From: Streptomyces bambusae
GTDB taxonomy: Bacteria > Actinomycetota > Actinomycetes > Streptomycetales > Streptomycetaceae
Length of the DNA: 42,830 nt
Assembly (NCBI RefSeq): GCF_020532645.1
Contig: NZ_JAJAUZ010000059.1
Coordinates: 1 to 42,830 of the forward strand
Direction: 5' to 3'
Numbering within the stretch: position 1 is the first letter of the stretch; each line of letters opens with the position of its first letter. A program made the position numbers and the translations under genes. This document shows positions 23,565 through 31,376 of this stretch, one piece after another. The notes below the pieces were generated by a model that was not told the origin of the DNA, ran no database searches, and worked only from the letters and a program-made list of their open reading frames with translations.

Positions 23565-24815
23565 ATGACCGGTACCCCCCGCCCGCGCGCCCTGGCCCGG
23601 CGCGCCCTCGGCACCGCGGCCGCCCTGGCCGCCTCCCTCGCCGGCCTCGTCACCGCCGCCCCGGCGGCCTCGGCGGCCGAGCCCTCGGACCGCTGCCCCG
23701 CCGGCCGGCTCTGCGTCTTCCAGTACCCCAACTACGGCGGTGCGATGAAGATCCTTTCGGCGAGCGCGCCCACGCTCACCGCCGACTGGAACGACAAGAT
23801 CTCCTCGATCGTCAACAAGAGCGGCCTGTGGGCGACGTTCTACACGAAGCCCCGGTACGAGACCGACCCCGACTACATCATCGTCACGCCCCACAACGGC
23901 GCCATCGACCTGGGCTTCTCCTGGGACCGGACGTACGACAACAAGATCAGCTCCTACCGGGTCGCCACCACCCAGTACGAGGTGGTCCAGGGCGTGCCGT
24001 ACATGGACTGGTACGTCTTCCCCGAGGTGAAGCGGCCCGAGGGGCTGCCCGCCGCCGGGCAGTTCGGCGACCTGAACAACGACCGGCGGCCCGACCTGCT
24101 GGAGCGCGCCGACGACGGCCGGCTGTGGTGGCTGTCCGGCAACGGCGACGCCGACCGCGTCACCAAGGGCAAGCTGATCGGCGGCGGCTGGAACAGCATG
24201 ACCCAACTGGTCCGGCACGGCGACTACAACGGCGACGGCCGCGAGGACCTGTTCGCCCGCGACACCACCGGCGTGCTGTGGTTCTACCCGGGCAACGGAG
24301 CCGGCGCGTTCAGTACCCGCGTGAAGATCGGCGCGGGCTGGAACACCATGCGCGAGATCAGCGCCGTCGGCGACGTCACCGGCGACGGCCGCCGCGACCT
24401 GGTGGCCCGTGACACCACCGGTGTGCTGTGGACGTACCCGGGCAACGGCAAGGGCGCGTTCGGCACCCGCAAGAAGGTCGGCGCGGGCTGGAACGTCATG
24501 AACAAGCTGGCCTCGCCCGGCGACATGACCGGCGACGGCAAGTCCGACCTGCTGGCCCGCGACACCGACCGGGCGCTGTGGCTCTACCCGGGCAACGGTT
24601 CCGGCGCCTTCGGCGCCCGCAAGAAGCTCCCGTACGGCTGGCCCTCCTCGGACCCGGTCTTCTCGGTGGGCGACGTCAGCGGCGACGGGCACTCGGACAT
24701 CCTGCGGCCGATCAACTCCCAGCTGTTCATCTACCACGGCACCGGCCTCGGCACGATCAAGAGCCCGTGGGCCGACACCCTGTACGACACGGCCGACCGG
24801 GTACGCGTGTTCTGA
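23565..24815 (+). CDS. Secreted I36-like / FG-GAP repeat protein, tandem paralogue
   Basis: A 416-aa paralogue of the preceding protein with the same layout. The signal peptide (~1-38) ends APAASAAE. The I36-like module (DRCPAGRLCVFQYPNYGGAM...) is better conserved here than upstream and is followed by FG-GAP units (GDLNNDRRPDLLER; GDYNGDGREDLFAR; GDVTGDGRRDLVAR; GDMTGDGKSDLLAR; GDVSGDGHSDILR). GGAG precedes ATG 23565. The nearly identical repeat units in both genes indicate a tandem duplication with possible gene conversion. The likely role is surface adhesion, carbohydrate binding or protease inhibition. Confidence 0.82.
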   Translation: MTGTPRPRALARRALGTAAALAASLAGLVTAAPAASAAEPSDRCPAGRLCVFQYPNYGGAMKILSASAPTLTADWNDKISSIVNKSGLWATFYTKPRYETDPDYIIVTPHNGAIDLGFSWDRTYDNKISSYRVATTQYEVVQGVPYMDWYVFPEVKRPEGLPAAGQFGDLNNDRRPDLLERADDGRLWWLSGNGDADRVTKGKLIGGGWNSMTQLVRHGDYNGDGREDLFARDTTGVLWFYPGNGAGAFSTRVKIGAGWNTMREISAVGDVTGDGRRDLVARDTTGVLWTYPGNGKGAFGTRKKVGAGWNVMNKLASPGDMTGDGKSDLLARDTDRALWLYPGNGSGAFGARKKLPYGWPSSDPVFSVGDVSGDGHSDILRPINSQLFIYHGTGLGTIKSPWADTLYDTADRVRVF

Positions 24816-24835
24816 GCATCACCCGTGTTCAACCG

Positions 24836-24853
24836 GCGCCCCTTGAGGGGTGC
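24836..24853 (+). terminator. Hairpin after second FG-GAP gene
   Basis: GCGCCCC-TTGA-GGGGTGC, a 7-bp stem with one G-T pair, 21 nt after the stop codon. Further on, CGGA-CATA-TCCG and CAAGCGCTTG (24893-24902) are small palindromes in the long leader of the transglycosylase gene. No ydaO-type riboswitch core was recognised in 24816-25041. Confidence 0.45.
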
Positions 24854-25041
24854 TGGTGCACACAGGGGTGTTACGGACATATCCGACGCGCTCAAGCGCT
24901 TGTGCCCGAACGGTCATTGACCCTGCGGGCAAACGGGGCGTCACATTGCACGGGGGCTCGGCGAGTCGTCGTCGAATACCTGATAAACAGTGAATACTCA
25001 CGGCCCGATCGGCCGGGTCCGTCTTGGGGGGACGCCGCACA

Positions 25042-26736
25042 GTGAAGCCTCTTCACCGTCACATCGTCAGCACGTCGCGCAAAGTGGTGTGCACTGCTGC
25101 GCTCGCGGCCAGCCTGACCACGGCCGCCGTCGTGGGCAACACGCCCGCCGCCGGCGCCGGCGAGTCCGAACCCACCGGTGACAGCCCCCAGGCCCAGGAC
25201 CGCGGCAACGCCCGCCTGGACCTGCCCGACCTCGTCGCCGACCCGCCGCCCGCCCAGAACGCCCCGGCGGGCTCCACCGGCATACCCGGCACCGCCCTCG
25301 ACGCCTACCAGCGCGCCGCCTCCTCGGTGGCCGCCGCCCTCCCCGGCTGCCACCTCCCCTGGGAGCTGCTCGCCGGCATCGGCCGGGTGGAGTCCGTCCA
25401 CGCCTCCGGCTACGGCCTGAAGGCCGACGGCAGCACCGAGAAGCCGATCCGCGGCCCCCGCCTCGACGGCAAGCAGTTCGCCAAGATCCTCGACACGGAC
25501 AAGGGCGCCTGGGACGGCGACACGGAGTACGACCGCGCCATCGGCCCGCTCCAGTTCATCCCGTCCACCTGGGCGCAGTGGGGTGCCGACGGCAACGGCG
25601 ACAGCCAGCGCAACCCCAACAACATCTACGACGCGGCCCTCGGCGCCGGCCTCTACCTGTGCGCCGGCGACCGGGACCTGTCCCAGGCGGCCGACCTCGA
25701 CAAGGCCGTCCTCAGCTACAACAGGTCCCGCGAGTACGTGAACACCGTGCTCGGCTGGATGCGCCAGTACCAGCAGGGCGCCAGCCAGGTCCCGAACCCG
25801 CCGGCCGTCCCCAACCCGGTGCCGCAGCCGCCCGGTCCCATCCCGACGCCGAACCCGCCCGTCAACCCGCCGGTCCGGCCGCCCGTCAACCCGCCGCACA
25901 AGCCGACGAAACCGACGAAGCCGACGAAGCCGGCCACCGTCTCCGGCCTGGAGCGGGTCGGCGCCGCCGACCTCAAGGCCCAGGCGGGCAGCCTCTTCAC
26001 GGCGAAGCCGAAGGTCAAGGCCAAGCTGAGCAACGGCAAGCCGGCCGCCCGGGAGATCGTGGTCTTCGAGATCGAGGGCGACACCACCGGCACCGCATTC
26101 GCGGGCGGCAAGACGCACGCCGTGGTCCGCACCGACGCCTCCGGCCACGCGGCCGCGCCGCAGCTGAAGGCGGGCGAGAAGGCCGGCGCCAAGCAGGGCT
26201 CCTTCACCCTGCGCGCCACCCTGTACGGCACCCGCGAGTTCACCGTGAAGTTCGCCGGCACCGTCACCCCGAAGCCCGTGGTCCCGGCGCCCAAGGCCGA
26301 CAAGCTGGCCCGCGTCGGCGACAAGCCGATGGAGGCGGTCGCCGAGGGCAGCTTCGCCGAGAAGCTCCAGCTGCTGGCCACGGCCAAGGGCAAGGCGTCC
26401 GCGGGCACCGTCGTCACGGCGGCCATGGTGAAGCTGGACGAGAAGGGACAGTGGATCCCGGCCGAGACCGGACCGTTCTTCAAGGACAAGGACGGCAAGG
26501 AGCTGCGCACCCTGGTGCTCGCCCCGACCGGCGCCGACGGGAAGATCACCCTCCCGGAGATCCACGCCTCCGACCTGGCCGGGACGTACCAGCTGCGGCT
26601 GACCACCCCGGAGGGCGTGCAGCTGGTCGTCGACCTGGTGGTGAAGCCGAAGCCGGCCACGGAGCCGCCGTCCACCCCGGACGCGCCCACCACCGAGCTG
26701 CCGGCCACGCCGACCACGGAGCCGGTCAGGCCCTGA
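25042..26736 (+). CDS. Secreted lytic transglycosylase with C-terminal Ig-like domains
   Basis: A 564-aa exported murein hydrolase. The signal peptide (~1-40) precedes an SLT-fold domain (about 85-245). Its catalytic Glu is in ELLAGIGRVESVH (E117), with GPLQFIPSTWAQWGADGNGD and the YDAALGAGLYLCAG and LDKAVLSYNRSREYVNTVL motifs typical of MltB-like (SLT_2) enzymes. A Pro-rich spacer with PTK repeats (~250-300) leads to two beta-rich Ig-like modules. A Thr/Pro-rich end suggests wall association. GTG 25042 is chosen; TTG 25024 is an alternative. It cleaves peptidoglycan glycan strands during growth or sporulation. Confidence 0.87.
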   Translation: MKPLHRHIVSTSRKVVCTAALAASLTTAAVVGNTPAAGAGESEPTGDSPQAQDRGNARLDLPDLVADPPPAQNAPAGSTGIPGTALDAYQRAASSVAAALPGCHLPWELLAGIGRVESVHASGYGLKADGSTEKPIRGPRLDGKQFAKILDTDKGAWDGDTEYDRAIGPLQFIPSTWAQWGADGNGDSQRNPNNIYDAALGAGLYLCAGDRDLSQAADLDKAVLSYNRSREYVNTVLGWMRQYQQGASQVPNPPAVPNPVPQPPGPIPTPNPPVNPPVRPPVNPPHKPTKPTKPTKPATVSGLERVGAADLKAQAGSLFTAKPKVKAKLSNGKPAAREIVVFEIEGDTTGTAFAGGKTHAVVRTDASGHAAAPQLKAGEKAGAKQGSFTLRATLYGTREFTVKFAGTVTPKPVVPAPKADKLARVGDKPMEAVAEGSFAEKLQLLATAKGKASAGTVVTAAMVKLDEKGQWIPAETGPFFKDKDGKELRTLVLAPTGADGKITLPEIHASDLAGTYQLRLTTPEGVQLVVDLVVKPKPATEPPSTPDAPTTELPATPTTEPVRP

Positions 26737-26754
26737 CGCCGGACCGAAGACCCT

Positions 26755-26791
26755 GAGCCCCGCCCGGGCGCGACCCGCCCGGCCGGGGCTC
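26755..26791 (+). terminator. Hairpin terminator after transglycosylase gene
   Basis: GAGCCCCG...CGGGGCTC with an inner CCGGGCG/CGCCCGG pairing, making a long near-perfect stem 19 nt after the stop codon. Confidence 0.6.
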
Positions 26792-26862
26792 GGTCGTGTC
26801 CGGGCACCGGCCCGGAGACCCCCGGGGAGCAGGCCCCGGAAGGCGGGCCGCGGAAAACAGGC

Positions 26863-26904
26863 AGGAGCCCCGCCCCCCGCTCGCGCGGGAAGGGCAGGGC
26901 TCCT
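26863..26904 (-). terminator. Terminator of the cold-shock gene
   Basis: AGGAGCCC / GGGCTCCT perfect 8-bp arms. Read on the minus strand it is followed by GCCTGTTTTCC. It lies between the convergent csp and transglycosylase genes. Confidence 0.5.
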
Positions 26905-26962
26905 TGGGTACTGCACTTGAAGTTCTGCGAGGTTCCGACCGCGATCCGGTCGGCCCGGGTAC

Positions 26963-27166
26963 TTAGACCGGGGTGACGTTCTCCGCCTGCGGACCCTTCG
27001 GGCCCTGCGTGACGTCGAAGTTCACGGTCTGGTTCTCCTCGAGGGAGCGGAAGCCAGACGCGTTGATCGCGGAGTAGTGGACGAAGACATCCGGGCCGCC
27101 GCCGTCCTGGGCGATGAAGCCGAAGCCCTTTTCAGCGTTGAACCACTTCACGGTTCCGGTAGCCAT
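26963..27166 (-). CDS. Cold-shock domain protein (CspA family)
   Basis: A 67-aa single-stranded nucleic-acid-binding OB-fold protein and RNA chaperone. RNP-1 (KGFGFIA) and RNP-2 (VFVHYSAI) are present, with the standard start MATGTVKWFNAEKGFGFI and end GPQAENVTPV. A perfect AGGAGGG ribosome binding site precedes ATG 27166. The 5' untranslated region holds a strong hairpin (27232-27260). It is divergent from mqnA and convergent with the transglycosylase gene. Confidence 0.96.
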   Translation of the reverse strand: MATGTVKWFNAEKGFGFIAQDGGGPDVFVHYSAINASGFRSLEENQTVNFDVTQGPKGPQAENVTPV

Positions 27167-27231
27167 AAGCCCTCCTTGGGCCAAAGGGTTGCCCTGCTCC
27201 AGAACCTGCTGAGAAGTCTGAAAACTACAAA

Positions 27232-27260
27232 AGCCTGCGGGGTTACATGCTCCGCAGGCT
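27232..27260 (-). promoter_or_regulatory. Hairpin in the csp 5' untranslated region
   Basis: On the minus strand AGCCTGCGG, an 11-nt loop (AGCATGTAACC), then CCGCAGGCT followed by TTTTGTAG. The 9-bp stem is perfect and the 3' T-run gives it terminator character, 66 nt before the csp start codon. It could be a thermosensitive or attenuating element, or the 3' end of a short RNA. A possible minus-strand promoter overlaps this region (TTGCAG-N17-TACAGA, reading down from about 27292). Confidence 0.6.
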
Positions 27261-27391
27261 CTGTACTGCAAGGGAAACCAAACTGCAACTTGCGTCGAGC
27301 CTAGCACGCAGAGTGCAGAGGAGACCAGAGGGAAAGATCACGTCACTCGGACGTTTGAGACCCTCGACGAGGCTGACGGCAGGCCGGGGGC

Positions 27392-27403
27392 TAGTCTCGC
27401 GAT
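27392..27403 (+). promoter_or_regulatory. Leaderless-type promoter of mqnA
   Basis: A -10-like TAGTCT at 27392-27397, 6 nt, then GTG 27404: the same geometry as at ubiX. No convincing -35 box was found. Confidence 0.45.
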
Positions 27404-28252
27404 GTGGACGCCAATCGCAGCCGGCCCCGGGTCGGCCACATTCAGTTCCTGAACTGCCTGCCCCTCTACTGGGGCCTGGCCAGGACCGGCACCCTGCTGG
27501 ACCTGGAGCTGACCAAGGACACCCCCGAGAAGCTCAGCGAGCGGCTCGTCGCGGGGGAGCTCGACATGGGCCCCATCACCCTCGTCGAGTTCCTGAAGAA
27601 CGCCGACGACCTGGTGGCGTTCCCCGACCTGGCGGTGGGCTGCGACGGCCCCGTGATGTCCTGCGTGATCGTCTCCCAGCGGCCCCTGGAGGAGCTGGAC
27701 CGGGCCCGCGTCGCCCTCGGCTCCACCTCCCGCACATCCGTACGACTGGCCCAGCTGCTCCTCGCCGAGCAGTACGGCGTACGCCCCGACTACTACACCT
27801 GTCCGCCCGACCTCGGGCTGATGATGCAGGAGGCCGACGCCGCCGTCCTGATCGGCGACGCCGCCCTCCGGGCCTCCCTCCACGACGCACCCCGGCTCGG
27901 CCTGGAGGTCCATGACCTGGGGCGCATGTGGAAGGACTGGACCGGACTGCCGTTCGTGTTCGCCGTCTGGGCGGCCCGCAAGGAGTACGTCGCCGCCGAG
28001 CCCGCCCTGGTCGGGAAGGTCCACGAGGCCTTCCTCGCCTCCCGCGACCTGTCCCTCGACGAGGTCGCGAAGGTGGCCGAGCAGGCCGCCCGCTGGGAGG
28101 CGTTCGACGCGGACCTGCTGGAGCGGTACTTCCGCACGCTCGACTTCCGCTTCGGCCCGGAGCAGCTCGCCGGCGTCCGCGAGTTCGCCCGCCGGACCGG
28201 CCCCACCACCGGCTTCCCGGCCGACGTCAGGGTCGAGCTGCTGGCCCCGTAG
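27404..28252 (+). CDS. mqnA: Chorismate dehydratase MqnA
   Basis: First committed enzyme of the futalosine pathway: chorismate to 3-[(1-carboxyvinyl)oxy]benzoate. The 282-aa periplasmic-binding-protein-like fold has VGHIQFLNCLPLYWGL at the N-terminus and GELDMGPITLVEFLKNADDLV. LGSTSRTSVRLAQLLL and WKDWTGLPFVFAVWAAR follow, all typical of MqnA. No signal peptide is present, as expected for the cytosolic enzyme. GTG 27404 fits a leaderless transcript. The last 26 bp overlap the convergent esterase gene. Confidence 0.94.
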   Translation: MDANRSRPRVGHIQFLNCLPLYWGLARTGTLLDLELTKDTPEKLSERLVAGELDMGPITLVEFLKNADDLVAFPDLAVGCDGPVMSCVIVSQRPLEELDRARVALGSTSRTSVRLAQLLLAEQYGVRPDYYTCPPDLGLMMQEADAAVLIGDAALRASLHDAPRLGLEVHDLGRMWKDWTGLPFVFAVWAARKEYVAAEPALVGKVHEAFLASRDLSLDEVAKVAEQAARWEAFDADLLERYFRTLDFRFGPEQLAGVREFARRTGPTTGFPADVRVELLAP

Positions 28253-29405
28253 GGCCGGTGGCCGGCGGGGTGGCGGCGGGCGTCGCCGCCGGTACCGTCG
28301 CCACCCAGGACGGACCGGACGGTTCCGTGCCGGGCTCGGCGATCGGCGGCTGCATCTGCTCGCTGATCCAGTGCATCGAGCCCTCGCCCATGCCGCGGAT
28401 GTAGCTCTTCGCGTTGTGCGTTCCGCCCGGGATGACCTGCAGGCGGGTCTTCACCGGACCTCTGCCGAAATTCCCGATGAATTTCCGGAGATTCCCCATT
28501 CCGGTTTCCGTCGTGCCGATCTGGAAGGCGAGATAGACGTCCGGACCGCCGCGCGCGATCAGGGCCGCCGCGAGGTTTGCCGGATTGTCCGCCGCACGCT
28601 CCTCCTCGTACCCCTTCCACAGCGGCGAGTCCGGGACCAGGTCGGGGCCGGAGGCGATCACCGCCTTGAATTGGTCCGGGTACTTCAGGACGGTCTTCAG
28701 GCCGACGAATCCGCCCGACGAGGACCCCATGAACGCCCAGCCGTCACGGGACTTGAAGGTGCGGAAATTGGCCCGGACGAAGTCGGGCACGTCCTGGGCC
28801 AGCCAGGTGCCCATCCGCGGCTGCCCGGGGATGTCGCTGCCGTCGTAGAAGTGCTTGCCGTCGGCGTTCAGCACCGGCATGACGACCAGGAACGGCAGGC
28901 TGCCGCCCTCCTGGGACCAGCGGGCGATGCTGCTCTGGAGCTTCAGCCCGGCACCGATCCAGTAGTTCTTCGGGTAGCCGCGCCCGCCGGGCAGCGCGAT
29001 CAGGACGGGGAACCCGCTGCGCGCGTACCGGGGCTCGAAGTACTGCTTCGGCGCCCACACCCACACCTTGCCGGTGAACCCCGACTTCCGGCCCGCCAGC
29101 GTGGTCACGGCGATGGCCGTGCCGTCGTCGAGGGTGCTCTCCTGCGTGAACCGCGCCTTCGGCCCGGTCGGCAGCCGGGTCAGCCGCTCCGCCTCCGACT
29201 GCGCGCTCCCGGTCCCGGTGGCCGACGCGGAGCGGGCGTCGGTGGCCACCGCGTGCGGGGCGTCGAAACTGACCGGATCGCCGGACCCGGCGCAGCCGGC
29301 CAGCAGGGCGCCGAGGGCCGCGGCGGCGAGCGCGGTACGGGCCGCGGGACGGCGCCGGGCGGATATGCGGGACGTGCGGTGTGCAGGGGTGGTGCGGTGC
29401 TTCAT
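28227..29405 (-). CDS. Esterase-family lipoprotein (alpha/beta hydrolase)
   Basis: A 392-aa secreted lipoprotein. The basic N-terminus and hydrophobic stretch end in LLAGC (C38). The hydrolase domain resembles antigen-85/esterase D-like proteins: FPVLIALPGGRGYPKNYWI, the nucleophile elbow FMGSSSGGFVGLKTVL (S229), and GGTHNAKSYIRGM supplying the likely His. The tail is Ala/Pro/Thr-rich. In mycobacteria this family includes mycolyltransferases, but in Streptomyces the substrate is unknown. ATG 29405 lacks a strong ribosome binding site. It converges on and overlaps the end of mqnA. Confidence 0.82.
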   Translation of the reverse strand: MKHRTTPAHRTSRISARRRPAARTALAAAALGALLAGCAGSGDPVSFDAPHAVATDARSASATGTGSAQSEAERLTRLPTGPKARFTQESTLDDGTAIAVTTLAGRKSGFTGKVWVWAPKQYFEPRYARSGFPVLIALPGGRGYPKNYWIGAGLKLQSSIARWSQEGGSLPFLVVMPVLNADGKHFYDGSDIPGQPRMGTWLAQDVPDFVRANFRTFKSRDGWAFMGSSSGGFVGLKTVLKYPDQFKAVIASGPDLVPDSPLWKGYEEERAADNPANLAAALIARGGPDVYLAFQIGTTETGMGNLRKFIGNFGRGPVKTRLQVIPGGTHNAKSYIRGMGEGSMHWISEQMQPPIAEPGTEPSGPSWVATVPAATPAATPPATGPTGPAARP

Positions 29406-29515
29406 GTGGATCACCGTTGCACGGATCCGCCGCCACCGCGTCACCGGCGGAGCTAGGGTGCTGCCCGGGACCGGGGGTCGGGCCGGGCAGGACGTATACG
29501 AACACAGGGGGCGCG

Positions 29516-31276
29516 ATGCAGCCGCTCGAAGCGGGCGATCCGCGGACCATCGGGGCCTACCGGCTGCTCGGCCGGCTCGGCGCCGGCGGTATGGGCGTGG
29601 TGTACCTGGGCCGCAGTGCGGGCGGCCGGACGGTCGCCGTGAAGATCGTCCACCCGCACTTCGCGCAGGACGACGAGTTCCGCGCCCGGTTCCGCCGCGA
29701 GGTGGCCGCCGCCCGCCGGGTCGGCGGGGACTGGACGGCGCCGGTGCTCGACGCCGACCCGGAGGCCCCGGTGCCGTGGGTGGCCACCGGCTTCGTCGCG
29801 GGCACCTCCCTGGACCGCGCGCTGGCCGGGCACGGCCCGCTGCCGGAATCATCCGTACGGGCGATCGGCAGCGGTCTCGCCGAGGCGCTGGCGGCCGTGC
29901 ACGCGCTGGGCCTGGTGCACCGGGACGTGAAGCCGTCGAACGTGATGCTGACCCTCGACGGGCCGCGGCTGATCGACTTCGGCATCGCGCGGGCCACCGA
30001 CGGTACCGCTTCGCTTACCTCCACCGGCGTATCGGTCGGCTCGCCGGGGTACATGGCCCCCGAGCAGATCCTCGGCAAGGGCACCACGGCGGCCGCCGAC
30101 GTGTTCTCGCTGGGCGCGGTCCTGGTGGCCGCCGCGACCGGGCAGCCGCCGTTCACCGGCGACAACTCTGCGACCCTCCTCTACAAGGTCGTGCACGAAG
30201 AGCCGTACCTCTCCGACGCCCTCACCGGCCCGCTGCGCGAGCTGCTGCTGTCCTGCCTCGCCAAGGACCCGGCCGCGCGGCCCGCGCCCGCGGCCCTGGC
30301 GGCGGCCCTGGCCCCGGAGGGCGCGGCAGCGCTGATCGAGCCCGGCTGGCTGCCCGCCCCGCTGGTCGCCGGCATCTCCAAGGCCGCCGTCCGGCTCCTC
30401 GACCTGGAACCGGACCGCGCCCCGGCCGACGCCTCCGGCCCGGTCCCGTTCGGCACCCCGGCGTACGGCGGCCCCGGCGGGACGGGGGGCTTCGGGCCGC
30501 CGGACCCCTCTTACGGGCAGCACGGGCAGCCGGCCGCCGCCTTCGCCGCACAGCCCGGCAACCCGTACCACCAGCCGACGGCGACCGCGGGTGCCGTCCC
30601 CGGCCCCCGCGAAGCGGCCCACCCGGCCCAGGGCGGCGGCCCGGCGACGGCGGGCGCGGACACCTCACCGGGCGGCGTCTCGTTCACCGCGACGGCCGGC
30701 CGCCGGGTCAGCTGCACGGTGGCGCTCGCGGTCGCCGCGGCGGTGGCCGGGGTCACGGTCGGCGGGATGTTCGCCTTCGACCTGTGGCCCGGCGGCAAGG
30801 ACCGCGGCGACGCACTGGCCGACGGCGGCAAGACCGGCACCCGCCCGCCGGCCGCGACCCCGGACCCGAGCGCCTCCGCAGGCAGGCCCACGAAGAGCAC
30901 CCCCGGCACCCGCCAGGAGCTGCCCGAGGCCTTCCGCGGCACCTGGAAGGGCACCATCACCAGCCAGAACCTGAACGTGTCCAGCCCGATGGAGATCACG
31001 ATCACCGCCGGCAAGGTCGGCGAGGTGGTCGGCAAGGACCGCTCGGTGCTGGCCGTCCTGAACGCCGACTGCAGCGGCGAGTGGAAGCTGGTGCGGGCCA
31101 CCGACAAGGAGATCGTGCTCGACAGCCGCCGCACCGGCGCCAACCCGCACCCGGGCATCTGCGCCGACGGCAGCCCCGAGGAAACCTTCACCCTCAAGCG
31201 GGACGGCGTCCTGCACTACGTCTCCAAGGACGCGGCCGCCGGCGAGCCCACCGGCGACCTGACCCGCAGCCGCTGA
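29516..31276 (+). CDS. Membrane Ser/Thr protein kinase with extracellular domain
   Basis: A 586-aa Hanks-type kinase. Residues ~13-265 form the kinase domain: Gly loop LGAGGMGVVYLG, VAVKIV (K43), HRDVKPSNVML (D137), DFG (D154), and activation loop SLTSTGVSVGSPGYMAPEQ. A Gly/Pro/Ala-rich juxtamembrane region (~300-395) precedes one membrane helix (ALAVAAAVAGVTVGGMFAF, ~400-420). The C-terminal ~115 residues are extracellular (AFRGTWKGTITSQNL...; DCSGEWKLVRATDKEIV) with two cysteines and beta-strand character. They are not a PASTA domain, so the signal is unknown. A -10-like TAGGGT is at 29454-29459. It is divergent from the esterase gene. Confidence 0.92.
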   Translation: MQPLEAGDPRTIGAYRLLGRLGAGGMGVVYLGRSAGGRTVAVKIVHPHFAQDDEFRARFRREVAAARRVGGDWTAPVLDADPEAPVPWVATGFVAGTSLDRALAGHGPLPESSVRAIGSGLAEALAAVHALGLVHRDVKPSNVMLTLDGPRLIDFGIARATDGTASLTSTGVSVGSPGYMAPEQILGKGTTAAADVFSLGAVLVAAATGQPPFTGDNSATLLYKVVHEEPYLSDALTGPLRELLLSCLAKDPAARPAPAALAAALAPEGAAALIEPGWLPAPLVAGISKAAVRLLDLEPDRAPADASGPVPFGTPAYGGPGGTGGFGPPDPSYGQHGQPAAAFAAQPGNPYHQPTATAGAVPGPREAAHPAQGGGPATAGADTSPGGVSFTATAGRRVSCTVALAVAAAVAGVTVGGMFAFDLWPGGKDRGDALADGGKTGTRPPAATPDPSASAGRPTKSTPGTRQELPEAFRGTWKGTITSQNLNVSSPMEITITAGKVGEVVGKDRSVLAVLNADCSGEWKLVRATDKEIVLDSRRTGANPHPGICADGSPEETFTLKRDGVLHYVSKDAAAGEPTGDLTRSR

Positions 31277-31376
31277 CGGCCCGCCCAGGCTGCTGGCGTA
31301 GGCTGACTCGGGGCCCCGCGCCCCGTTCGTGGTGCTTCCGGCACCTCCCGACCCCCCGCCGAAAGGTGACGCACCG

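Noticed and set aside
24816..25041. Possible ydaO (c-di-AMP) riboswitch before the lytic transglycosylase gene
   Set aside because: Such riboswitches precede some Streptomyces wall hydrolases, but I could not find their conserved core sequences here.
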